Shown here piece by piece: positions 1 through 7,649 of a stretch of DNA of 11,697 nucleotides. This DNA is from Lachnospiraceae bacterium UBA7598 (GTDB lineage: Bacteria > Bacillota > Clostridia > Lachnospirales > Lachnospiraceae). The stretch is taken from assembly GCA_002474415.1 (NCBI GenBank), contig DLQV01000115.1:2336-14032 (forward strand), in the 5' to 3' direction. The notes under the pieces are model-generated. The model made no database searches, was not told where the DNA came from, and saw only the letters and a list, made by a program, of their open reading frames with translations. How positions within the stretch are numbered: the first letter of the stretch is position 1; each line of letters opens with the position of its first letter. The translations under genes were made by a program, and so were the position numbers.

Positions 1-402
1 ATCACTTCCCTCCATAAACCGGGAACCAAGCACAATATCCGGAAAATTCCCCTGTGCATCGGCAGTGCGCAGCCGCTCATACAGGCGTGGAATATTGCAT
101 ACATCATGCTGCCCGTCCGCGTCCATCTGTATTACGTACTGATAGTTTCGCCGGATGGCATATTTATATCCGAGCTGCAATGCACTCCCATATCCCAGAT
201 TAAAAACATGTGTGACAAGCGTGTGCCCATGTTTTTTCACAATCGTATTCGTCGAATCGGAAGAAGCATCGTTCATTACGAGAATATCTGCAATTTCTGC
301 AATCTCCGGTTTTTCCAGTTCTTCCAGAACTTTCTGAATATTTCGCTCCTCATTATATGCCGGAATAATAATCAGCAATTCTTTTGACTTGTTTTTTCCC
401 AT
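1..402 (-). CDS. GT2 glycosyltransferase, DPM1/DPG-synthase-like, partial (C-terminus beyond the left edge)
   Basis: The reading frame is open for 134 codons from an ATG at 402 to the window edge, with no stop. It starts with a classic GT-A entry, a hydrophobic strand followed by PAYNEE (residues 14-19). An NDAS motif at 44-47 stands where NDGS/DDGS is usual. The metal- and nucleotide-sugar-binding DxD is DAD at 94-96 in the context MDADGQH, and GSRF follows at 126-129. This is the signature of the dolichol-phosphate-mannose/glucose-synthase-like branch of GT2, which moves a sugar from a nucleotide donor to a polyprenyl phosphate or to a glycan. The start is fixed by GGAGG at 410-414, seven bases upstream of the ATG. 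The gene begins inside the last codons of the upstream GT4 gene (31-base overlap), so translation is probably coupled. A DUF2304 gene lies two genes upstream, a pairing common in polysaccharide loci. Donor and acceptor cannot be told, and C-terminal membrane helices cannot be checked. Confidence 0.88.
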   Translation of the reverse strand, partial: MGKNKSKELLIIIPAYNEERNIQKVLEELEKPEIAEIADILVMNDASSDSTNTIVKKHGHTLVTHVFNLGYGSALQLGYKYAIRRNYQYVIQMDADGQHDVCNIPRLYERLRTADAQGNFPDIVLGSRFMEGSD

Positions 403-1598
403 AACAATTCCTCCAGCAATCCCAGCTGCTTCTCGCATGTTATTTTACGCCCGGCGGCCGCCTTTTGATAGGCCTGCCGCTTCTTTGGATGTTGTATCAG
501 ATCCAGGACCGCTTCTGCTACTGCAGATGCTTCCAGTATGCATACAGTTCCATCCACACCATCCTGAACCTGCTCAGCACTGCTTTCGGCAACTACGATT
601 GCACAGCCAAGCGTCTGTGCTTCCTGTATGGCAATGCTTTTTCCCTCATACCTTGTCGCATGTACATAGATATCTGCCTGTGCATAATACGGATATGGAT
701 TTTCCACTGCTCCGAGAAGCAGAAACTCCTTTTGCAGTCCTTTCTGCGCAATCAGCCGCTCTAGCTTTCCTCTTTCCGGTCCTTCCCCAAGCACATACCA
801 ACGCGCATCCACACCTTTTTCCTTTAACAGACGCATTGCCTTAATTGCAACCGGGTAAGCTTTCTGTTCTGTCAATCTGCCAACGGTAAGAATGCGGATT
901 CCATCAAACCGATCGGTAAATCCGCCCGAACATCGTGCTTTTTTTCGTATGCATGACTGATTCACGACATTTGGAAAAACGATGGTACGATCCTGTAATT
1001 GTGGATATACTTTTAAAAATTGTATTTTTACATTTTCTCCAATCGGAAATATTCTGTCATATTGAAGATAACAATCTCTGTCCAGTTCTCTGAAATACCC
1101 TGCTTTTGTGTAATCAATATGGATCATTGCTGCTTTCTTTCGGGCACGTACATGATCCGCCACATAATACGCCGATCCTCCCTCCAGAAAAGCAATTGCC
1201 AGATCATACTCTCCGGATAGTCGCTGCGCTCCGTCAGCGACCGCCCGCCACAACAGTTTGTCCATTTGCACCTGGTGATTCTTTTTCATCACACACAGTG
1301 CACGCAGCATATATGGTAACAGCCGGAACAAATTCCCGCGACAGAGTAAATCTCTTATAATCGTTGTATACATCTGTTTTTTCCCCTGGTTTTCCAGTAC
1401 CGATTCCCGATGATATCTTCGATTTACCAGCGTCACTCCATCCGGCAGCTGTGCGATCAGTTCTCCCTGCTCCAGTAATACCAGAAGCTGCACTTCCATC
1501 CTTTGATCTTCTGCAAGCAGTTTCAACAATTCCAGCAGTGCCATCTCTGCTCCCGCACGGCTCAATGTATTAATGACGATCAGTATCTTCTTTTTCAT
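372..1598 (-). CDS. GT4-family glycosyltransferase
   Basis: This 408-residue protein has the two-domain GT-B layout of family GT4. The N-terminal domain opens with a beta strand and the loop NTLSRAGAEM (10-19), the usual glycine-rich acceptor-side loop. The C-terminal Rossmann domain starts at about 234 with ILTVGRL. R241 and K246 are the expected phosphate-binding pair, and the EX7E motif is E318/E326 in YEGKSIAIQEAQ. There is no membrane helix, so it is a cytoplasmic or peripheral retaining glycosyltransferase using a nucleotide sugar. It overlaps the end of the DUF2304 gene by 29 bases and the start of the GT2 gene by 31 bases, so the three form a tightly packed unit. No strong ribosome binding site precedes the ATG, which fits coupling to the upstream gene. 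It is distinct from PelF, lacking the PelF N-terminal region and the HGIYTRER motif. The sugar transferred is unknown; decoration of the Pel-like polymer or synthesis of a separate glycan are both possible. Confidence 0.9.
   Translation of the reverse strand: MKKKILIVINTLSRAGAEMALLELLKLLAEDQRMEVQLLVLLEQGELIAQLPDGVTLVNRRYHRESVLENQGKKQMYTTIIRDLLCRGNLFRLLPYMLRALCVMKKNHQVQMDKLLWRAVADGAQRLSGEYDLAIAFLEGGSAYYVADHVRARKKAAMIHIDYTKAGYFRELDRDCYLQYDRIFPIGENVKIQFLKVYPQLQDRTIVFPNVVNQSCIRKKARCSGGFTDRFDGIRILTVGRLTEQKAYPVAIKAMRLLKEKGVDARWYVLGEGPERGKLERLIAQKGLQKEFLLLGAVENPYPYYAQADIYVHATRYEGKSIAIQEAQTLGCAIVVAESSAEQVQDGVDGTVCILEASAVAEAVLDLIQHPKKRQAYQKAAAGRKITCEKQLGLLEELLWEKTSQKNC
410..414 (-). promoter_or_regulatory. 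Ribosome binding site of the GT2 gene
   Basis: GGAGG lies seven bases before the ATG at 402, inside the coding sequence of the upstream GT4 gene. It decides the start of the truncated GT2 gene and shows that the 31-base overlap is real rather than a prediction artefact. Confidence 0.8.
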
Positions 1599-1944
1599 CG
1601 CTCAAAATCCCCAGTTTATGCAAAATGCGCTCATTTTCCTGATTCAAAAGAGAAACCTGCATGGCAAGCTCCTGATTTTTCATTACCAGCACAGAAACCG
1701 TCTTGCTCACTTTAAAAAGTAAAAGCAATAATAGCAAGCAAACCAAAAACACCAGGAATACGATATCATTGTATTCATGTTTCTCCGGAAACGCAACTAC
1801 TCCCGTGAGAATCAGTACAATTGACACAAATGCCCACAGAATTCCCATGGAATCCGTCAGTTTCTGACGCACATACGCCCGAAAATCCAGAAATAAAAAC
1901 AAAATCCCCGTCAAAGCCAAAAGCAGACGTAGTACCATCATCAT
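1570..1944 (-). CDS. DUF2304 small membrane protein
   Basis: This 124-residue protein has hydrophobic segments at about 4-20, 33-51 and 60-78, followed by a charged helical tail with heptad-like spacing (about 82-112) that could form a short coiled coil. Size, topology and tail match the DUF2304 family, whose members commonly sit next to GT2 polyprenyl-phosphate glycosyltransferases in surface-polysaccharide loci. A GT2 gene of that type lies two genes downstream. By that association it is probably a membrane partner in lipid-linked sugar transfer, but no biochemical role is shown by the sequence. Three ATG codons occur in tandem; the first, at 1944, overlaps the pelG stop as ATGA and has a strong AAGGAGG nine bases upstream. 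The 3' end overlaps the GT4 gene by 29 bases. Confidence 0.75.
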   Translation of the reverse strand: MMMVLRLLLALTGILFLFLDFRAYVRQKLTDSMGILWAFVSIVLILTGVVAFPEKHEYNDIVFLVFLVCLLLLLLLFKVSKTVSVLVMKNQELAMQVSLLNQENERILHKLGILSDEKEDTDRH

Positions 1945-3413
1945 AATTTCTTTCCTCCTTTTTTCTTTTTCACGAGTGATCTCCGGAATACAACACTGTC
2001 CGGCATTTCCCCATTTTTTTTCGGAAACAGATCTCCATTGCAGAAAATATGCTCATCCATATGTCGTTCCACCCAGCGAAGCCGCAAATATCCAATCGTA
2101 AATCCAACAAGGCTTCCAAGTACAAGACCTGTTCCGTACCATAAATATCCCCATCCGGAAGATACAATACTCATGCCAAACGTAACGGAACATGAGCCAA
2201 TGGTTGCCAGCATTGCGCCTGTTAAATCATTAAAATAGTAAAGAAAAATAATTTCTGCATAAAACAAAAACAATATAAAATATCCTGCTGCCAGACATGG
2301 GTACATCTGCATAACTCTTCCGGAATATCCCAGTCCCGGAAGAACAACTACACAGACCAGATAGATAAATACGGAAATGATAAACTGTATACGTGCCAGA
2401 TTTAACAGTTCTTCGGCTAACTGACGGAACATCCGCTTTTTGGTATTCTCGATATCCTGCCATCGTCCGCCGATCACCGCTTCGGAATATGCCCGGTATC
2501 GCTCATGGAAATACATCTCAACGCGTGAAATAAAAATGATTGTCGCCGACAGGTTTGTAAACATGCCAAGACACGTTGCCAGATCATACGTTGGTGCAAA
2601 AACGAAAGAATCTGCCACCTTCATCTGCAGATCGGTATTCCAAAATACAAAATTATGAATATACAGTCCCAGTGTGTAAAGGAAATTAATAATGACCAAT
2701 TTCCAGTAAATGCGAAAATACGTCAACACTCTGCGATACTGTTTACTGCTCTTCTGAAAATAGCGCCGGATCGTTGCCAGCTCCAGAACTGCAATCAGGA
2801 AAAAGCCACACGTCAGTGCCAGAAGCATACTGTATACCACTTCCCTGTGAAATACTTTTACCAGAAGCGCCGCAATGCCAAGTGCAGCTCCCATACCGAA
2901 AAAGAAATATAACGAAATTTTCTGATAATCCTTACAAATAGAAAGATACAGCATGGAATAAAATACAAGCACGAGAGAAATATATCCGCAAAATCCGGTA
3001 AACACAAACAAAAGATTCACATGTCCTACAAGATATTCCCGAATACAAAAAGGAATTCCCAGCGCACAGCTTACAATCATGTTCAGCAGCAATCCCACAT
3101 CAAAACAGGGCAGAATATCATCATATTTTTCCTCGTAAATTACATCCGACATATAGCGTGACAATACCGCGTTAAACGGAGAAGCCGTAAGCAGAGAAAA
3201 AATAAATATGTAAAGCAGAGTCCCCGAAAACAGCCCTCTTCTTGCATAACTGACGGTGTCATATCCCAGCAGTGCACTCATCAGAAGAACCGTTGCAATC
3301 ACCAGAAACATTGGTGCAATGGTTACGACGGTACTGTATCCAAACCCTGCCAGATGTGACAGTATGGTTTTTTTCTTATATATTTTTTGAAGCTTTATTC
3401 CTATTCCAGCCAT
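1941..3413 (-). CDS. pelG: PelG, polytopic membrane protein of Pel polysaccharide synthesis
   Basis: This 490-residue protein has about twelve hydrophobic segments (roughly 27-50, 61-80, 105-123, 132-156, 166-186, 192-213, 236-256, 280-296, 341-360, 371-394, 396-418 and 424-443). The N-terminus MAGIGIKLQKIYKKK resembles known PelG proteins, and length and topology fit the family, which is related to MOP-type flippases. In characterised Pel systems PelG forms an inner-membrane complex with PelD and PelE, binds PelF and is thought to carry the growing polymer across the membrane. The start at 3413 is preceded by GAGGG a few bases upstream and lies 12 bases after the pelF stop. The stop overlaps the DUF2304 start as ATGA. 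The C-terminus is a soluble, very basic tail (465-490, ending in lysine runs) encoded by an A-rich stretch that also holds the ribosome binding site of the next gene. Its position directly after pelF supports the call. Confidence 0.92.
   Translation of the reverse strand: MAGIGIKLQKIYKKKTILSHLAGFGYSTVVTIAPMFLVIATVLLMSALLGYDTVSYARRGLFSGTLLYIFIFSLLTASPFNAVLSRYMSDVIYEEKYDDILPCFDVGLLLNMIVSCALGIPFCIREYLVGHVNLLFVFTGFCGYISLVLVFYSMLYLSICKDYQKISLYFFFGMGAALGIAALLVKVFHREVVYSMLLALTCGFFLIAVLELATIRRYFQKSSKQYRRVLTYFRIYWKLVIINFLYTLGLYIHNFVFWNTDLQMKVADSFVFAPTYDLATCLGMFTNLSATIIFISRVEMYFHERYRAYSEAVIGGRWQDIENTKKRMFRQLAEELLNLARIQFIISVFIYLVCVVVLPGLGYSGRVMQMYPCLAAGYFILFLFYAEIIFLYYFNDLTGAMLATIGSCSVTFGMSIVSSGWGYLWYGTGLVLGSLVGFTIGYLRLRWVERHMDEHIFCNGDLFPKKNGEMPDSVVFRRSLVKKKKGGKKL
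1954..1960 (-). promoter_or_regulatory. Ribosome binding site of the DUF2304 gene, inside the pelG tail
   Basis: AAGGAGG lies nine bases before the first of three tandem ATG codons. It is embedded in the codons for the lysine/glycine-rich C-terminus of PelG. It selects 1944 as the start and implies that the downstream sugar-transfer genes are translated together with pelG. Confidence 0.75.
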
Positions 3414-3425
3414 ATTTTCCCTCGA

Positions 3426-4850
3426 CTACCAGTTAACATCCTCAAACTTCCAATAAATCTCCCGGTATTTCTGTTCCATATCTTCCACCTTATATTTCGC
3501 CATCACGCGCCGATACCCGTTCTCACCCATCTGCTTTCTTTCCTGTGGATGCTTTGCAAGTTCAATCATCGCCGCTGCAAGTTCCTGTACATTCATGATA
3601 TGTGTCAGAATCCCCGCTTCTCCAAAGGTGTCATCTTCCCCGTACAACAGTCCTCTGCAGTTCCCCACATCAGTTGCAATCGCAGGAATTTTCGCTGCAA
3701 ACCCCTCCAGAATTGTCAGTGGCTGTCCCTCACTGATACTTGTAAGTATCGTCATATCAATGCCGCCCAGGTACTCCGTCACATCTATTTTTCCTGTAAA
3801 TTCCACGTCTGGAATCTGCATCAGATCCACCAGTTCAAAACATTCCTTCGCATACTCTTCTTCCTCGTCTGTCGGTCCCATAATCCACAACTTCAGATTC
3901 GGTACTTTCTTTTTTGCATAACCAAATGCCCGAATGAGTGTTTTTACATCCTTGATCGGCGTAACACGTATGACAGCACCAATGTGTATCATTTCCGGCG
4001 ACATACAGTCCGGACGTTTTAAATCTGCAAAACGCTTTGTGTTGATTCCATTCTGGGTAATCCGCGTTTTTTCCTCCGGACAGCCAAGCTCGATCTGCAA
4101 CTCTCTCGCATGTGCATACAAACTGGTAACCAAGTCGGCCTGATCGTAAGCAAGTTGTGACATTTTCCGAAATTGATCGATCCATATATTTTTATATGCG
4201 CCATCTACCCAACCCGCACGAATCAGTTCTTCCTCCCGTTCCCTTGTATAAATTCCATGTTCAGAAACCAGCAGACCGCATCCCATCTGCTGCTTTGCCA
4301 TTCCCCCAAGCACACCGGCATATCCGGTTGCCACACAGTGGTACAGATCTGCTTTGGGCAAATTCATACGCATGGTCAAAAATAATGGCAGATACATGGA
4401 ACGCATGGTCCACAAAAAATCCGAAAAAACAATTTCCGGATAGTTTAACAGATAACAGTCCTTCACTGCCTGCAGAAAATCTTTGCCCATCAACAGATCG
4501 TTAAGCCCAAAACGCTTTTTCTGAAACATGTGAAACAATGTTTTCCAATCCACTTTCTGGTTAATCAGAAGACTCTTTAGCGCCGCAAATTCCTCCTGAT
4601 TCAATCTCAGCCCCTGATGCTGTCTTGTCCGTCCCACATTCCAATCATAATCCTGCAGATACAGCTCTCTGACTTCTATGACATTTTCCGGGAGTTCATA
4701 GACAAATTTTCCACGCAGCGAACGATTCGCCACGATGGATAATATCACAAATTTATAATCTGGAAATGTTTTTATCATGCTGTGTATCCAACTTGACACA
4801 CCTCCAACCACATAGGGATAACATCCCTCTGCCACAATACATATCGTCAT
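3426..4850 (-). CDS. pelF: PelF, glycosyltransferase (GT4 type) of Pel polysaccharide synthesis
   Basis: This 474-residue GT-B protein has the hallmarks of PelF. The N-terminus MTICIVAEGCYPYVVGGVSS holds the GGVSSW acceptor-side loop, and a long PelF-type N-terminal region (DUF3492-like) follows. SEHGIYTRERE is at 196-206. The C-terminal domain has R295 and K300 in VIRVTPIKD and an EX7E motif at E374/E382 (SEGQPLTILEG). PelF is the cytoplasmic polymerising transferase; in studied systems the product is a polymer rich in GalNAc and galactosamine made from UDP-sugar. There is no membrane helix, so it would be recruited to PelD/PelE/PelG. It starts four bases after the upstream stop, with a weak GGTGAG-like site, and is followed closely by pelG. 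The catalytic residues look intact. Of all genes in the window, this and pelG most clearly define the locus as Pel rather than another exopolysaccharide. Confidence 0.94.
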   Translation of the reverse strand: MTICIVAEGCYPYVVGGVSSWIHSMIKTFPDYKFVILSIVANRSLRGKFVYELPENVIEVRELYLQDYDWNVGRTRQHQGLRLNQEEFAALKSLLINQKVDWKTLFHMFQKKRFGLNDLLMGKDFLQAVKDCYLLNYPEIVFSDFLWTMRSMYLPLFLTMRMNLPKADLYHCVATGYAGVLGGMAKQQMGCGLLVSEHGIYTREREEELIRAGWVDGAYKNIWIDQFRKMSQLAYDQADLVTSLYAHARELQIELGCPEEKTRITQNGINTKRFADLKRPDCMSPEMIHIGAVIRVTPIKDVKTLIRAFGYAKKKVPNLKLWIMGPTDEEEEYAKECFELVDLMQIPDVEFTGKIDVTEYLGGIDMTILTSISEGQPLTILEGFAAKIPAIATDVGNCRGLLYGEDDTFGEAGILTHIMNVQELAAAMIELAKHPQERKQMGENGYRRVMAKYKVEDMEQKYREIYWKFEDVNW

Positions 4851-4854
4851 GCTC

Positions 4855-6705
4855 TCACCACTTTTCTGTCTCTTCTACCATAATCGACACCTTTTCCTTT
4901 TTTGCGGTAATCAGATAACTTCCATCTTCGATCTGGGAAGCACTTCCTCCCGTCACCGAAACCACTTTTTCCCCATGAAGTCTCAACAGGAAAAACGCTT
5001 CTTTTTCAAAATGATGGATTGTCAAAGAGATTTCCTTTCCATCTCTTTCCACCTGATCGTCCAGGGCAAGGAATCTCCGGATTCTCATATCACTTTCTGA
5101 CAATGTTGTATGATCAAATGACACAAACGGTTTCCAATATGTGGCAACATTCGAAGAAATTTTTTTCGATAAAATCTGCCAGGAATCGGCTTTCGACTGC
5201 GGATATGTCACACGGTACAGATCCAGTATAATGTTGGAGTATCCCACGGCTGTTTCTCTGCACCTCAGTTGGAAATCCTGAAGAAACGTATGTTTTACTC
5301 CCTGATCCGTTGCATACTGAAAGGTCAGATTCTCTCCGACATACCCAAATGCCGGGCTGCTCTGGGAGGATTCTCCCACTGCAACTGTTTTGACCTGTGT
5401 ATCATTTTCCTGCAATGCTTCCCGCATCTGCAGCGCATCTTTTACATATAATGACAGAAATTGATAGTCCGGCGCGTATGTTTTCCAAAAACTCTGGTCC
5501 ATAGATAGCTTTTGGTTCACATTAAGATCTTCGTTTGTCACTCCGGAAATGCCTGCCTCTGCTTTTTGTTCATTTAATAATTTCAAATAATAGCTTACAT
5601 TTGTTCCATCCGGGCTCTGCTTATCCGAGTAGGAAAACTGCGGTGTCATCATACAGGTCAGTGTGCTATCCGTCTTCTCCGCAAGCGATGCAATCGACGG
5701 CCATAAAATATCCTGGTACACCGCAGAAGCTGACTGACTGTACAATTTCTGCATTTCTTTTTCGTTTTCCGAAACAAACGCCGGATAATCTGCAACGACC
5801 AGATTCTGTGCGTTGACAACCGGGTACATCACATATGAGGCATTTTCTGCTTCTATCGCTGACAGAATTCCTACTCCGGAATCATCGGACAGAAAATCTT
5901 CATTCACACAGAAAACGTTCGACGTTCCCACACTGTTTCTCCAGATTACCGCAGGAAGCAGGTTATTCTTTATGGAATTTTTATCGGTTTCTCCGCTCAG
6001 ATAGTTTTGCTGCAGCCCGTGTTTTTGCGCATAATGATAGGTCTGATCCGAGATTGTTCCGACCATATATGTTTTTGTACCGCTTCCTGTCACATACCAG
6101 GGAATGGTGACATTCAGATCCTGTCTCTTTTTATCCTCCGGTGTCTGTACCTCATACAATGCTTCCCCTCCGAGCAAAAAACCGGAAAACAGATGCATTC
6201 CCTTTAATTTTACCTCTTTTTCATATGCCTGTGAAATTCCCATAAGCTGTTGCAATTCTTCACTGGAAGCCACAAAATCATACGACGGCATGCTTGCAAA
6301 AATGATGGTAATCCCTTTCTTTGCACATTCTTCCAGCCGGCTGACATCTTCTTTCGTAGTCACACATGTCCCATCTAAAATCAGGAGCTTTTCTTCTTTC
6401 TGCTCTTTTTTTTCGTACGCCTGCAAATTCTCAGCATAAGCGAGTGTTTGTTTTGTATATTCTGCATAGGAAGAAACAACACTGGCAATGGCGCTGCTCT
6501 TCTCCCCTATAAAAACAAGATCCGGATCCTGTGTATCCGTCGGCTGGTAGATACTTTTTTCTGTCAGGGAAGTGGTCGTCTTTTTTACATATGCATTGCT
6601 TCCGTAATGATTCAGTTTGTCTTTCATGACTCCTGAAAACTGAAACATAAAAAATAAAATCAGGAACATGATCACTATCGTTGCAAAATTTCGACGCGAT
6701 ACCAT
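4855..6705 (-). CDS. DUF2194-like membrane-anchored extracytoplasmic protein in the PelA position
   Basis: This 616-residue protein has one N-terminal membrane helix (about 9-24) after a short positive stretch (RR at 4-5), so most of it should lie outside the cell. Residues 107-140 show an alternating strand/helix pattern (LLILDG, then GITIIFASMP) suggesting a Rossmann- or amidotransferase-like fold. A second alpha/beta region runs from about 260, followed by a beta-rich C-terminus. I recognise it as DUF2194-like; the family assignment is by memory and pattern, not by search. In the Bacillus cereus pel cluster the gene between pelE and pelF encodes a PelA reduced to its deacetylase part, so position suggests an analogous role. 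However, I see no HxxxH pair anywhere, and the strand that might carry the metal aspartates reads CVNEDF (266-271). It may be a very divergent or inactive deacetylase, or a scaffold. A GGAGGGAGAG ribosome binding site lies upstream of 6705. Confidence 0.7.
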   Translation of the reverse strand: MVSRRNFATIVIMFLILFFMFQFSGVMKDKLNHYGSNAYVKKTTTSLTEKSIYQPTDTQDPDLVFIGEKSSAIASVVSSYAEYTKQTLAYAENLQAYEKKEQKEEKLLILDGTCVTTKEDVSRLEECAKKGITIIFASMPSYDFVASSEELQQLMGISQAYEKEVKLKGMHLFSGFLLGGEALYEVQTPEDKKRQDLNVTIPWYVTGSGTKTYMVGTISDQTYHYAQKHGLQQNYLSGETDKNSIKNNLLPAVIWRNSVGTSNVFCVNEDFLSDDSGVGILSAIEAENASYVMYPVVNAQNLVVADYPAFVSENEKEMQKLYSQSASAVYQDILWPSIASLAEKTDSTLTCMMTPQFSYSDKQSPDGTNVSYYLKLLNEQKAEAGISGVTNEDLNVNQKLSMDQSFWKTYAPDYQFLSLYVKDALQMREALQENDTQVKTVAVGESSQSSPAFGYVGENLTFQYATDQGVKHTFLQDFQLRCRETAVGYSNIILDLYRVTYPQSKADSWQILSKKISSNVATYWKPFVSFDHTTLSESDMRIRRFLALDDQVERDGKEISLTIHHFEKEAFFLLRLHGEKVVSVTGGSASQIEDGSYLITAKKEKVSIMVEETEKW

Positions 6706-6728
6706 ATACTTTCTCTCCCTCCATGCCT

Positions 6729-7649
6729 TTACTGAAATGTACGGATCAAATCCAGGGTTTTACTGTCAATCACAATATTTGAACTTTTCAACTGATCCAG
6801 CTCGTTGAAAAATTCCTTTTTCTTTCCCATCGTAAAGTACATTTTCAGATAACATGTATATGTCGATAATTCTTCCGGATACAATTCCCGGCTTCGGTTA
6901 CACCACTGTCTCATACGGTCATATTCCCCGAGTTTCAGTAACAAGGAACACAGCCATTCGATGTACTCCGGTTTTAAATCCCGCCAGAATTTGTCATATA
7001 AAAGTGTACAAGCATCTTCCATCATATCCACAAATGTCCGCTGTTCATTTTCATAAAATACGTCCTGCTTCAGCACTACCTGCATATAATTGATCAGTTG
7101 TACTGCATATGGCGCAGCATGAAGTCCGGCCCCCTGCATGGCATTATACAATTTCTGCACATGTTCCCGAAAATCATTCAATGCATCCCGAAGAACTGCT
7201 GCCGCATAATGCGAAGTCTCCGAATCCTCACTGTTAAGTGCAAGCGCAATGGTTCCAAGAGAATCCTGCACATCTCCCCGGATCACATTCATAATCAACG
7301 TCCGTACACTGTCTTTATCTGAAATCGCCAATGCTTCCTCAATAGGAACCATATTTCCTTCCCGTTCTTCGTCCGCTTTCTGCTGTGTCCGCACACGCTC
7401 TTTACTGAAAATTACATCTTCCAGATCTACATCCTGTCGAAACAAAAGACGGTGAATCACATTTCCAAGCAGAAAAAACGCTGGTCCGACAACCGGTGCC
7501 AGCAGCATGATCACCGCACGCATCCGTCCCGCGATCTGTCTTCCGTCATCCTGTCGTCTTCCCCATGTTTCATTCCAGATTTCATAAGCCACTACCACAA
7601 GTATATTTAAAATAAGGATTACCACAAATACGCATTCTGCCATTCTCAT
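6729..7649 (-). CDS. pelE: PelE-like membrane protein with C-terminal helical repeats
   Basis: This 306-residue protein has two hydrophobic segments (about 5-22 and 44-66) and a charged linker, then an all-helical cytoplasmic part. Residues 101-157 contain VPIEEAL, a DKDSVRTLIMNVIRGD segment and SEDSETSHYAA, which resemble the repeat region seen in PelE proteins. The end (about 225-285) looks like TPR helices: an EWLCSLLLKLGEYDRMRQW helix pair followed by a second pair. In studied systems PelE lies next to PelD, binds it through the membrane part, and helps recruit PelF and PelG. The ATG at 7649 overlaps the pelD stop as ATGA, and GGAGG lies ten bases upstream inside pelD. A second ATG two codons later is less well spaced. 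Twenty-three bases separate the stop from the DUF2194-like gene. Family assignment depends on architecture and gene order as much as on sequence. Confidence 0.8.
   Translation of the reverse strand: MRMAECVFVVILILNILVVVAYEIWNETWGRRQDDGRQIAGRMRAVIMLLAPVVGPAFFLLGNVIHRLLFRQDVDLEDVIFSKERVRTQQKADEEREGNMVPIEEALAISDKDSVRTLIMNVIRGDVQDSLGTIALALNSEDSETSHYAAAVLRDALNDFREHVQKLYNAMQGAGLHAAPYAVQLINYMQVVLKQDVFYENEQRTFVDMMEDACTLLYDKFWRDLKPEYIEWLCSLLLKLGEYDRMRQWCNRSRELYPEELSTYTCYLKMYFTMGKKKEFFNELDQLKSSNIVIDSKTLDLIRTFQ

Noticed and set aside
1941..1975. A-rich run at the end of pelG where a -1 slip would fuse PelG in frame to the DUF2304 protein
   Set aside because: The longest A run is only six, and it is not in the proper frame for a classic slippery heptamer. 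The AAGGAGG plus ATGA overlap explains expression of the second gene without frameshifting.
3387..4022. Plus-strand open frame of 211 codons opposite pelF
   Set aside because: It is antisense to a clear PelF, rich in residues produced by the complement of that gene, and has no family features.
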